A stretch of DNA of 64,000 nt from CAUZFZ01 sp963579025 (GTDB lineage Bacteria; Planctomycetota; Planctomycetia; Planctomycetales; Planctomycetaceae), in assembly GCA_963579025.1 (NCBI GenBank), contig CAUZFZ010000041.1, forward strand, positions 1-64,000, in the 5' to 3' direction. Positions 54,613-63,258 of this stretch are shown one piece after another; the stretch's first letter is position 1; every line of letters begins with the position of its first letter. A model generated the notes under the pieces. The model made no database searches and was not told where the DNA came from. It saw only the letters and a program-made list of their open reading frames with translations. The position numbers and the translations under genes are program-made.

Positions 54613-54739
54613 ACGGCGGCAGGCCCTCAATGACGCTATTCCTCTCGGTGACGTCGAGGATTCGTCGACGGCATTCGTCGTCGTTCTGTAGATAGCGGCA
54701 GGATTGCCGGAGTGTCAGTCCGGTTCCGAAGTCAGTCAT
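54530..54739 (-). CDS. Small protein with Fic-inhibitor-like motif (possible antitoxin)
   Basis: A 69-residue protein read against the fic gene, overlapping its last 83 bases. It contains TERNSVIEGLPPF, close to the (S/T)xxxE(G/N) inhibitory helix of VbhA/Fic antitoxins, though the Ser is one position off. A helical start (LTLRQSCRYLQNDDECRRRI) precedes it. The ATG at 54739 has GGGA upstream. If real it would be an unusual convergent toxin-antitoxin pair. The family assignment is from memory. Confidence 0.55.
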   Translation of the reverse strand: MTDFGTGLTLRQSCRYLQNDDECRRRILDVTERNSVIEGLPPFTDECRRRLLGELEAMDSTQHGQVLPQ

Positions 54740-54778
54740 GAGAGTTCCCGCCACTTTCTACTGGTACAGATGGGGCAA

Positions 54779-56140
54779 TCACGCGTCGATTTCTTTGAGC
54801 ACGCCCGTGCTGTCGCCGAAGCGAGGCATGTCGGCTTCCATACGGTGGAGCATCGCGAGGAACAGGTTGTTCAACGGAGTTTCCTGGCCGAAGCGGATGT
54901 GTCGGCCGGTTTTGATCGTACCGGCTCCGTGTCCGGCCAGGACGATCGGCAACTCGCCGTGACGATGTCGGTTGCCGTCGCCGAGGCCGGAACCGTAAAC
55001 GATCATTGAATTGTCCAGCAGATTGCCGTCGCCTTCACGCGTCTCCTTCAGACGCTTCAGGAAGTACGCGAACTGATCGATCTCGTACTGATCGATCCGC
55101 TGCAGTTGATCGACCTTGTTCTTGTCGTCGCGATGGTGCGACAGTGAATGCCAGCCACTGTTGACCTTCGCCATCGGATAGCTCCGATTGCTGCCCTCAT
55201 TGGCCAGCATGAATGTGGCAACGCGAGTGGTGTTCGTGCGGAAGGCCAGCACCATCAGGTCGTACATCAACCGAATGTGCTCGGTATGGTCGCTGGGGAT
55301 GCCCTTGGGAATCGGGAAGTCAGGCTTTTCCAGTTCGGCCTGCTTCTGTGCTCGCTCAATCCGCTGCTCGATCTCTCGCACGCTGGTGAAGTACTCGTCG
55401 ATCTTCTGCCGATCCGTCTCGCCCAGTCGCGCCTTGAGTTTCTGCGCATCGTTTGCCACCACATCCAGAATGCTGCGGCGGAACTTCGCCCGTTTGGCGC
55501 GGTCTTCCGGCGATCCGTCTTTGCCTCCAAACAGACGCTCAAATGCCAGTCGCGGGTTGACCTCTTTGGCCATCGGCGTTTGTGCGGTCTTCCACGAAAC
55601 CGCCGACGAGTACGCACAACTGTATCCCGAATCGCAACTACCGGCCGTCCGTCCGGGTTCGATACCCAGTTCGAGCGACGGCAGACGGGTCGCGTCGCCA
55701 ATATTCTGCGCGGCGGCCTGATCGACTGAGATACCGACATGAATGTCAGCGCCGGCCGTCTTGCGGGGATGAGCACCGGTCAGGAATGACGCCGCCGATC
55801 GCGCGTGGTCGCCGGGTCCGTCACCCTTCGCGCGACCGTTGTCCTGAGCCAGTCGGGTCAGCACATTAATGTCGGACTGGAACGGAGCCAGCGGCTTGAG
55901 CGTTTTGGAAAGCTCGTATTTGTCGCCGTCGTCCTTTGGCGTCCATGACGGCATGATCGCGCCGTTGGGAAAGAACACGAACGCCATGCGCAGCGGCGCT
56001 TCACTCGATGAGCCGGCAGCCAGTCCGTTTTCGGGCAGCATGCCATTCAGCAGCGGCAGCCCCAGCAACGCACCGGCTCCCTTAAGGACCGAGCGGCGCG
56101 GCAGAGTGTCGCGGGTGATGTTGCGGATGTGAAATGTCAT
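54779..56140 (-). CDS. DUF1552 protein with Tat signal
   Basis: A 453-residue DUF1552 protein: RNITRDTLPRRSVLKGAGAL as twin-arginine start, FVFFPNGAIMPSWTPKDDGD, RSAASFLTGAHPRKTAGADI, VDQAAAQNIGDATRLPSLEL and a HSLSHHRDDKNK block. Remote relative of DUF1501. Predicted periplasmic after Tat export. The DUF1592 gene lies upstream on the same strand; the 223-base gap contains a palindromic repeat. Such pairs are standard in planctomycetes; the substrate is unknown. Confidence 0.94.
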   Translation of the reverse strand: MTFHIRNITRDTLPRRSVLKGAGALLGLPLLNGMLPENGLAAGSSSEAPLRMAFVFFPNGAIMPSWTPKDDGDKYELSKTLKPLAPFQSDINVLTRLAQDNGRAKGDGPGDHARSAASFLTGAHPRKTAGADIHVGISVDQAAAQNIGDATRLPSLELGIEPGRTAGSCDSGYSCAYSSAVSWKTAQTPMAKEVNPRLAFERLFGGKDGSPEDRAKRAKFRRSILDVVANDAQKLKARLGETDRQKIDEYFTSVREIEQRIERAQKQAELEKPDFPIPKGIPSDHTEHIRLMYDLMVLAFRTNTTRVATFMLANEGSNRSYPMAKVNSGWHSLSHHRDDKNKVDQLQRIDQYEIDQFAYFLKRLKETREGDGNLLDNSMIVYGSGLGDGNRHRHGELPIVLAGHGAGTIKTGRHIRFGQETPLNNLFLAMLHRMEADMPRFGDSTGVLKEIDA

Positions 56141-56177
56141 GTCGGGTTCTCCAGTGCCTTTTCGACCTCATTCGCCA

Positions 56178-56335
56178 AAGCCCCCTCATCCGGCCTTCGG
56201 CCACCTTCTCCCCCACGGGGGAGAAGGGAGAGTGTCGATCCTGATTTAACAAACAGCACGTTACACGTTTGCAATGTACCACGAATCAAGTCCCCTCTCC
56301 CCTTTTGGGGGGAGAGGGTTAGGGAGAGGGGGCTT
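56178..56335. repeat. Nested GC-rich palindromic repeat
   Basis: The outer arms AAGCCCCCTC (56178-56187) and GAGGGGGCTT (56326-56335) are perfect. Inside are two hairpins: CTTCTCCCC...GGGGAGAAG at 56205-56226 and CCCTCTCCCC...GGGGAGAGGG at about 56293-56318. It lies between the DUF1592 and DUF1552 genes. Similar sequences are, to my memory, frequent in many bacterial phyla. Confidence 0.8.
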
Positions 56336-56363
56336 GCCTCATGTCACAAACTGATCAATCGCT

Positions 56364-59102
56364 TTATTCACGTTCTCCGTCGCCGCGTCGTGTCAAAAAA
56401 GGTTTGCTGCTCGCGATACCCAGTATCAGCTCTGAGAATCGATACTCACTGGACTCCAGCCGCTTCAGAATCTCGTCGACGGCACAGCGGTCATAGTACT
56501 CAAGCCCGCGGCCGAGCGCATACGTCAGCATCTTTTCGGTAAACGACCGACTGAACTCGCGTCGTCGGCCTTTCAGGATTTTCACCAGAGCCACCGGCCC
56601 ACTGAAGGTCTCTCCGCCAGGCAGCTCGCCGCTGGAATCGATGTCATGATCACCGTCCCGATCTCTCCATCGTCCTGTGGCGTCGAAGTTCTCGAATCCA
56701 AATCCCAATGCATCCATTGTGCGGTGACAGGAATTGCAGCCGGGATCGGCGCGGTGTTTTTCCAGTTGCTCGCGCAGTGATGCGTCCGGTGACATCTTCT
56801 GCGTCTCTTCCAGTTCGGGGACTCCCGGCGGTGGCGGTGGCGGTTCTTTGCCCAGGATGTTGACCAGGATCCACTTACCGCGTTTGACGGGCGACGTGCG
56901 TTCCGGGTTGGATGTCAGTGTCAGGATGCTCGCATGTGTCAGCACACCGGCTCGTTGTTGCGGGTCGAGCGAGACCTTCTGAAACTCATTGCCCTTGATT
57001 CCGTCCATGCCGTAATGCCGAGCCAGTTGCTCGTTGACGAACGTAAAGTCGGCGTCCAGGAAGTCGAGCAGACTGCGGTCCTCACGCATGACCGCTTCAA
57101 ACAGCATGAGCGTTTCGCGTTTCATCGCGTCTCGCAGGGGCGGATCGAAGTCGGGAAACGCATTCGGGTCCGGGGACATCTCGTCGAGCAGACGCAGGTT
57201 GAGCCACTGCTCGGCGAAGTTGTCGACCAGTGTCTGTGACTTTGGATCGTCCAGCATTCGACGGACCTGTTCGTTCAGGACATCGGGCTGTCGCAGTTCG
57301 CCGCGTGACGCGAGGTCAAACAGCGTGTCGTCCGGCATGCTGCTCCACAGGAAGTACGACAGTCGCGATGCAACTTCGTAGTCCGTGACCGGGCGTTCGG
57401 CCATCGGATCGTCCGGCTTTTCGTCCGTTTCAATACGGAACAGAAACGACGGCGATATCAGAACGGCCTGGATCGCGTACTGAATGCTGTGCTCGTAGGA
57501 CTCGTCTTCATCCAGCGCCATGCGGGCGACTCCCGCATACGTCTGCACTTCATCGTCCGTTGCAGGGCGGCGGAAGGCCTTGCCGATGAAGGGGCGCACG
57601 ACGCGGGCGACGGCTTCATCTTCGCTCAGGCCGTCTCCGGGGAATGCCGTGATGACCTGTTCGAGCCGCTCGCGCGAAATCGGCGGCTGAATATGAAAAC
57701 GCCCGACGTACAGGTTTCGGTCGCCCTTCTTCGGTTCATAGAAGTCGTTGATGAACGCCGCCGAGATGCGATGCCGACCGGCCTTCAGAGTCATCTTGTG
57801 GATGTAGTCGGCGTCCCGCATCTGTCCCGTGACATCGAATGTTCGGACAGCCTTGCGGTCGATCGCGATCTGCATGCGCGCCGGGTCTCGCCCATGCTGC
57901 TGGGCCTTGGCTTGGAAAGTCAGTTCGTACTCACCACTTACCGGAGCGTCGTAGTCGAGTGACACGGCACCCGCACTGGCCAGCACATGAAAACCATCGC
58001 TGGTGCGACCATTCCTGCCGCTTGATCGCAGACGTTCGACACCAAACCGATACTGCGCGTCGCGCGGGTCGACGATCGGAATGGCCTCGGCAGTAATCTG
58101 CTCGGCCGCGTCGAGGTACTTTTCCATGAGCAACGGAGACAACGACAACACGTCGCCGATGTTGTCGAATCCATACCCAACGTCATCGGATGGAAAATCG
58201 TCGGCGGGATTGAAGTCGACGCCCAGCAGGTCACGGATTGTGTTGTTGTACTCGGCGCGATTCAGACGCCGCACGGTCACGCGACCGGGATCGTTGATCA
58301 TGTCGCAGTCGAGATTGAACAGCTTGTCTTCCAGCCAGGCGACCAGCTCCAGCCGGTCGGCGTCCGAGGGCTGGTCCATGTCCGGAGGCGGCATGGCTCC
58401 GGTTTCCAGCATGGCCAGCACTTTTTCCCAGGTCTGGCGGGGCTTGCCTTTGATCAGCTCGTCTTCGTTGTCGTACTGCGTGAAATCGATGCCCGCCTGA
58501 GGGTCGTCACTGCTGTGGCATTCGTGACAGTACTTCTTCACGAAGGGCTGCAGAGTGTCGTGAAAGATGTCCTGCTCGGGTTCGACTGCTGCGGCGGACG
58601 CCTGCGTTACGGCTCCCGGAGTTCCGTTGGGCGTTCCGTTGGGAGCCATCAGGACTCCCAGCACTCCCAGCAACAATCCGGAAACTCCCAATGCGGACAG
58701 CAGTCGCTGCCGAGTGAATCGAATGCCAGATGATGCCCCGCCCTGACCCGACGAGCGGTGGGCGTCAGCCCGCCGGTTTTTTGTCGCGGATCTTGTACCG
58801 GTGGGCTGATGCCCACCGCTCGCCTGTGTTGTGTCGGGTTTTTGCTGCGTCTCCCGGCGAGTGCGTTCGCGGGTCGAGACGTCGCGATCGCTGGAAGTGT
58901 GGCGTTCGATCGATGCCGCGGAAACGACCAGTTCTGCGGATGTTGCGTCTTCTACCGCTTCGATCCGTTGTGCGGACGGAACACGAAACCGACCCGCACA
59001 ATCGGGCTGCGGACAGCGCGCGGCTTTCCCGGCGAACTTCCGATCGACTTTGAATCGAAAGCTGCAGTGCGGACAGCGGATGGAAAGCAACGGGTGGGAC
59101 AT
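56364..59102 (-). CDS. DUF1592-family cytochrome-c protein with N-terminal zinc ribbon
   Basis: A 912-residue protein. The N-terminus has a zinc ribbon (Cys10, Cys13, Cys30, Cys35), then a Ser/Thr/Arg-rich linker, one transmembrane helix (about 134-153) and a large periplasmic part. That part has a heme motif CHECH (192-196), DUF1587 (TVRRLNRAEYNNTIRDLLGV), DUF1595/DUF1592 (RLSYFLWSSMPDDTLFDLAS), DUF1588 (GVLTHASILTLTSNPERTSP) and DUF1585 at the end (GRGLEYYDRCAVDEILKRL). ATG at 59102 begins the zinc ribbon; an upstream GTG at 59147 is possible. It is paired with the DUF1552 gene. Confidence 0.93.
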   Translation of the reverse strand: MSHPLLSIRCPHCSFRFKVDRKFAGKAARCPQPDCAGRFRVPSAQRIEAVEDATSAELVVSAASIERHTSSDRDVSTRERTRRETQQKPDTTQASGGHQPTGTRSATKNRRADAHRSSGQGGASSGIRFTRQRLLSALGVSGLLLGVLGVLMAPNGTPNGTPGAVTQASAAAVEPEQDIFHDTLQPFVKKYCHECHSSDDPQAGIDFTQYDNEDELIKGKPRQTWEKVLAMLETGAMPPPDMDQPSDADRLELVAWLEDKLFNLDCDMINDPGRVTVRRLNRAEYNNTIRDLLGVDFNPADDFPSDDVGYGFDNIGDVLSLSPLLMEKYLDAAEQITAEAIPIVDPRDAQYRFGVERLRSSGRNGRTSDGFHVLASAGAVSLDYDAPVSGEYELTFQAKAQQHGRDPARMQIAIDRKAVRTFDVTGQMRDADYIHKMTLKAGRHRISAAFINDFYEPKKGDRNLYVGRFHIQPPISRERLEQVITAFPGDGLSEDEAVARVVRPFIGKAFRRPATDDEVQTYAGVARMALDEDESYEHSIQYAIQAVLISPSFLFRIETDEKPDDPMAERPVTDYEVASRLSYFLWSSMPDDTLFDLASRGELRQPDVLNEQVRRMLDDPKSQTLVDNFAEQWLNLRLLDEMSPDPNAFPDFDPPLRDAMKRETLMLFEAVMREDRSLLDFLDADFTFVNEQLARHYGMDGIKGNEFQKVSLDPQQRAGVLTHASILTLTSNPERTSPVKRGKWILVNILGKEPPPPPPGVPELEETQKMSPDASLREQLEKHRADPGCNSCHRTMDALGFGFENFDATGRWRDRDGDHDIDSSGELPGGETFSGPVALVKILKGRRREFSRSFTEKMLTYALGRGLEYYDRCAVDEILKRLESSEYRFSELILGIASSKPFLTRRGDGERE

Positions 59103-59231
59103 CGAGCGAGCCAGTGACAGCAGCGGCCGCGAAAAAACATTTCGCACGAGTGCTTTGTAAGACTCTACGCGGCCTCTGGTACAAGCTCAGAAGCCATGGC
59201 CGCTTTGCATAAGTCGAGCTGATTTCATGTC

Positions 59232-59291
59232 TCTTCGCGACCTTTGCGGCCTTCTGTCAATCTAAACAGAAGATCGCGAAGGCCGCGAAGA
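59232..59291. repeat. 26-bp imperfect inverted repeat
   Basis: Arms 59232-59257 and 59266-59291 pair with few mismatches around an 8-base loop; core TCTTCGCG...CGCGAAGA. It lies in the 449-base gap between divergent genes; the rest of that gap (59103-59551) shows nothing recognisable apart from GAAGGA before the next start. Confidence 0.8.
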
Positions 59292-59551
59292 CGTACGAAT
59301 CAAAGTGTCTTCTTCACACAGAGCGGAGGTTGCAGGTACGGCAGGTGCTGTTCGGTGGTGGGAGTAAAGGGGGTCAGTAAGTTTACCCGACATCCGAGGA
59401 CATCGGCCAGGCGACGATCAAATTCCCTTCGGCACAGGTTGCGACTGTGCCGGCAATCATGGTCGCACCTGTTACGGGACGTCTGCTACAGCGGAGCGGC
59501 TATAGTGGCCAGCGCGTTGAGTGGTCCCGCTGCATTCGAAGGACAATTCTT

Positions 59552-62500
59552 ATGACGTCATCATCTCTTGTCTGGCTGAGCCTGCTGGTCGCTCAGGTCG
59601 ACGGCGAACGCAGCACGCTTGATTCTGTCGACAGCACCCGTGGTGGTCGGCACTGGATCGATCAGAAAACGCTGCCGCCGAAGTCCGCGGAAGACTCGCT
59701 GAAGTGCTTTCAGATTGAGCCCGGCGCGAAGATCGAACTCGTGGTCAACGAGCCGCTCGTCATGGACCCGGTGGCGATTGCCTTCGATCACAAGGGGCAG
59801 ATGTTCGTTGTCGAGTACGGCGACTATCCGAGCGGCCCCGACAATCCGGACGATCCCCCGCTGTCGCGCGTCGTCATGATTGAGAACGCGATCGAATTCG
59901 GCATGCTGCCGAAGCGGCACGTGTTTGCGGACAACCTGAAATTCTGCCACAGCCTGATGCCGCTGATGGATGGCATCCTCGTGGGTGCTCAGACGCAAAT
60001 CCTGTTTCTGAAAGACACCGACGGAGACAACAAGGCGGACGTCCGCGAGGTCTGGTTCGATGGGTTCGAGCCAGCTCATTCTCAGATGCAGATTGGCAAT
60101 CCACGCTGGGGATTCGATAACCGCATCTATCTGAACTATGGCCCCGGCAAGGTCCGTATGACGCGACCCGGATTCAAACCGACTGAACCTGTCCAGATGC
60201 CCCGCAGGGATTTCTGGTTCGACCCACTCACGATGGAGTTCGGCGCGTGCAGCGGACTCGGCCAGTTCGGCAACACGATCGATCACCGCGGCTACCGATT
60301 CTTCACAACAAATCGCAACCCGATCATGGTCGAGATGCTGCCGCCCGAAGCCGTCAAACGAAACCCGTTCGCGATCATCACGCGGGCTCACGCGGACGTC
60401 GGTCCATCCGGTGGAGACACACGCGTCTATCCACTGATCGACATGAAAAGCAATTACCTGTCGCACGCCGGCACACACACATCGGCCTGCGGAGTCACGG
60501 CCTACCTCGGCGATCTGTTCGAGGGCGACTACCGCGACAGCGTGTTCGTGTGCGAACCAATCGGCCACCTGGTGACGCGGACGATTGTGACGCCCGACCC
60601 GAACAGTGTCGGGCTCATCGCGAAGCGAGCCCGCGAGAAGGCGGACTTCCTCGCCTCAACAGACACGTGGTTCCGCCCCGTGAGTCTTGCGACAGGACCA
60701 GACGGAGCCCTCTACCTGGCCGACATGTACCGGCTGTGGGTTGAGCATCCTAAATTCCTGCCCCCGGAGATTGCAGCACGCATCAACTGGCGAGAGGGCG
60801 AGGACCGCGGACGCATCTGGCGCATTGCGCCAGCGGGTGAAACCGACCGTCCTGCGGACCGTCCTGCCTTCCGGCCCGCTCAGACAACGAAAGACCTGCT
60901 AACTCTGCTGACCGACTCGAACGGCTGGCGCCGGATGCTGGGGCAGAGACTATTCGTTGAGCGTCACGACGTTTCCGCTGTGCCGAAACTCCGCAACATG
61001 ACTAAAGGTTTCTACGTGGATCCGAATGACCGGCAGCGCAGTTTCGCACCGCGCGTGGAGACATCCACGCGGGCACTGTGGACGCTCCACGGGTTGGGGG
61101 CACTCACGACTACGGAACTTCGAAACGTTCTCGATCTGAACAGCGAACAACTGCAATGGAATGCCGCCCCATTCTTGACGTATTTCACGGTCGGGGATGT
61201 GAACTGGACGTTTAATCACGACCGCCTCGCGCACTCGAAATCTGCGCGTGTCCGGTTGCGTGCTGCCCTGTCACTTGGCGAGATTCACACGTCTCACTCA
61301 AGGAGACTTCTGACGGAACTAGCTGTGCAGGACGGTGCCGACCCATGGATGGCTCGGGCAATCGTGACGTCCAGCCGGAGTCGCAGCACAGTCATCGCCC
61401 AGGCACTGAAAGGACAGTCTGCCGAATACGCTGACTTGGTTCGACAACTGGCTGAAGTGACAGGAGCACGCGGCGACATCGACGAAGTGAGGAGTCTCGT
61501 GCATCATATCGTGCGTGCGTTTACCGAAAAGGACGTCAGGACCTGGTGGCCGTCCGCCTCGCTATCAGGACTGGCGACGGGATTGTCCCGTCATCGGGGC
61601 GGAAAACTTCCCGGTAATCTGCTGTTGTCGAGCCCAAGAGTCGGACTCGTATTCCAAGTGGACACGGAAGCCCTAAGGAATGTGCTCGGGCAGGCAAAGC
61701 TGATCGCGCTGGATGCAGGCAGAAGCGTCCCCGATCGCACGGGGGCAATCGGCATGCTGGCGCATTTACCATTTAACGAAGTGCGCGACGCCTACAGCAT
61801 CTTGCTCAAGTCAGATCAGCCGATCGAGGTTCAGCGGGCGGCAATCGAGGTGCTCCGGCAGATCGGCAGCGAGGAATCGGCTCAGATTGTGCTTGACCAA
61901 TGGCCCGTGCTCGGGCCGGAACTGAGAGGTTCGGGGCTTCAGCTTCTGATGGCCCGCACATCGACGACGAAGCAGGTGCTGGTCGCGATGGCGGAGGGCA
62001 CAATTCCAGCATCGATCGTTGACGTCGACCGTCGCGTGCGGCTGCTCCGCTCGGGCGATAAGTCGATTCGAAAACTTGCGGAAAAACTGTTTGGAGGTGC
62101 GATCTCGGCGAATCGGCAGGAAGTCGCGAAAACGTATGAAAATGCCGTTTCTCCGGCATTCGTCAAACTCGCGTCGGCCGAGGCCGGGGCGACGGTATTC
62201 CAGAAGACGTGTATCAAGTGTCACAAACATGACGGCAAAGGCGCCGACGTTGGGCCGGACATCAGTGATGTCCGCAATCGCTCGCGCGAGGCATTGCTGT
62301 ATGACATCCTCGATCCGAACCGGAAAGTCGAGCCGCGGTTCATGGACTATTCGGTCGTGACGACTGACGGCCGCACATTCAACGGGTTGATGATCTCGGA
62401 AACAGCGGAGGCGGTCGTGCTGCGTCAGGCCGAGGGCAAGCAGCAGGTTATTCCCCGGAATGACATCGAAATCCTGAAAGCGTCCGGCCGCTCGCTGATG

Positions 62501-62611
62501 CCTGAAGGCGTCGAGAAAGACGTCACCGTGCAACAGATGGCCGACCTGCTGGAGTTCCTGAAGTCGCGGGATCGGCCAGCTCTGCAGTCGGTGACATCAG
62601 GCACACCATGA
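59552..62611 (+). CDS. PVC-type heme-binding, membrane-bound dehydrogenase-like protein
   Basis: A 1019-residue secreted protein. A short signal (MTSSSLVWLSLLVAQVDG) is followed by a sorbosone-dehydrogenase-like propeller (VMDPVAIAFDHKGQMFVVEY, GFDNRIYLNYGPGK, LATGPDGALYLADMYRLWVE), a HEAT-like helical part (about 450-840), and a C-terminal planctomycete heme domain with CIKCH and GADVGPDIS, ending in MADLLEFLKSRD. Probably oxidises a sugar-like substrate and passes electrons to its heme. ATG at 59552 with AAGGA upstream is chosen; frame open to 59447. Confidence 0.93.
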   Translation: MTSSSLVWLSLLVAQVDGERSTLDSVDSTRGGRHWIDQKTLPPKSAEDSLKCFQIEPGAKIELVVNEPLVMDPVAIAFDHKGQMFVVEYGDYPSGPDNPDDPPLSRVVMIENAIEFGMLPKRHVFADNLKFCHSLMPLMDGILVGAQTQILFLKDTDGDNKADVREVWFDGFEPAHSQMQIGNPRWGFDNRIYLNYGPGKVRMTRPGFKPTEPVQMPRRDFWFDPLTMEFGACSGLGQFGNTIDHRGYRFFTTNRNPIMVEMLPPEAVKRNPFAIITRAHADVGPSGGDTRVYPLIDMKSNYLSHAGTHTSACGVTAYLGDLFEGDYRDSVFVCEPIGHLVTRTIVTPDPNSVGLIAKRAREKADFLASTDTWFRPVSLATGPDGALYLADMYRLWVEHPKFLPPEIAARINWREGEDRGRIWRIAPAGETDRPADRPAFRPAQTTKDLLTLLTDSNGWRRMLGQRLFVERHDVSAVPKLRNMTKGFYVDPNDRQRSFAPRVETSTRALWTLHGLGALTTTELRNVLDLNSEQLQWNAAPFLTYFTVGDVNWTFNHDRLAHSKSARVRLRAALSLGEIHTSHSRRLLTELAVQDGADPWMARAIVTSSRSRSTVIAQALKGQSAEYADLVRQLAEVTGARGDIDEVRSLVHHIVRAFTEKDVRTWWPSASLSGLATGLSRHRGGKLPGNLLLSSPRVGLVFQVDTEALRNVLGQAKLIALDAGRSVPDRTGAIGMLAHLPFNEVRDAYSILLKSDQPIEVQRAAIEVLRQIGSEESAQIVLDQWPVLGPELRGSGLQLLMARTSTTKQVLVAMAEGTIPASIVDVDRRVRLLRSGDKSIRKLAEKLFGGAISANRQEVAKTYENAVSPAFVKLASAEAGATVFQKTCIKCHKHDGKGADVGPDISDVRNRSREALLYDILDPNRKVEPRFMDYSVVTTDGRTFNGLMISETAEAVVLRQAEGKQQVIPRNDIEILKASGRSLMPEGVEKDVTVQQMADLLEFLKSRDRPALQSVTSGTP

Positions 62612-62639
62612 GGAAGGCAGGAACTCAAAAATCCACAGT

Positions 62640-63220
62640 TCGAATTCCACTTTCCCGAGTTCCTTATCCGTCACTGGGCGTCACTTTCTGTGCATCTGCC
62701 TGCTGAAACAACTGGTCGCGTTTCCGTTGCAGACTCAGCGCCGTAAACGGCACACCATCGAACACGATCTGTCGGATCGGTGCCCTGCGGTCCCGGCTCT
62801 TTTCCGTCAGCCAGCGTCTGATGCATGGCCCGCAGCACGATCGCTTCTTCGCGAGGCGGCAGCCGCTGGATGTCCCCGAAATTCAACTGCCCGGCGAGCA
62901 TGGCAGACTCATGAAACACCCCGAGCTACTGCAAGTGCGAGCGAACCGCCCAACCGACGGCCGCGGCACAGGAGCTTGATCCCCGAGTTGCAGCAGCACG
63001 AACAATCCGAACTCAAGCTGCCAGACATGCCCCGGCCCGGCCAACAACCCCACGACGGCCTGGAGTTCCTCGTAGGTGAACGGGTCGTCGGGCAGCCTCA
63101 TTTCGAGCTGCTGCTTCAGTTCGCTCATCCGCAGCAGCGTGAAGCCTTCATCACTGAGCCGGATGATTTCCTCTTTCAGCAGCTTGAAAATCTTTCAGCA
63201 GCTTGAAAATCCGCGGAAAT
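62640..63220 (-). pseudogene. Decayed C-terminal part of an ATPase/effector-type gene
   Basis: Read leftward, successive frames give IIRLSDEGFTLLR, MSELKQQLEMRLPDDPFTYE, VVGLLAGPGHVWQLEFG, then after a frame change GVFHESAMLAGQLNFGDIQR and EEAIVLRAMHQTL, then a third frame (IVFDGVPFTALSLQRKRDQL). I remember these segments from the C-terminal part of large planctomycete STAND/COR-type proteins. A 19-bp duplication (63172-63209), a stop TAG (62926-62928) and frame changes show it is dead. Confidence 0.7.
63172..63209. repeat. 19-bp tandem duplication
   Basis: Bases 63172-63190 are exactly repeated at 63191-63209. Because 19 is not a multiple of three, the duplication shifts the reading frame of the decayed gene. 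Confidence 0.9.
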
Positions 63221-63258
63221 CAAGAGATCGCGCGTGGCGTTCCTTCAGCTACCCGTGA

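Noticed and set aside
59561..60568. 335-codon open frame antisense to the heme-binding dehydrogenase-like gene
   Set aside because: Same reason: the sense frame matches a family along its full length.
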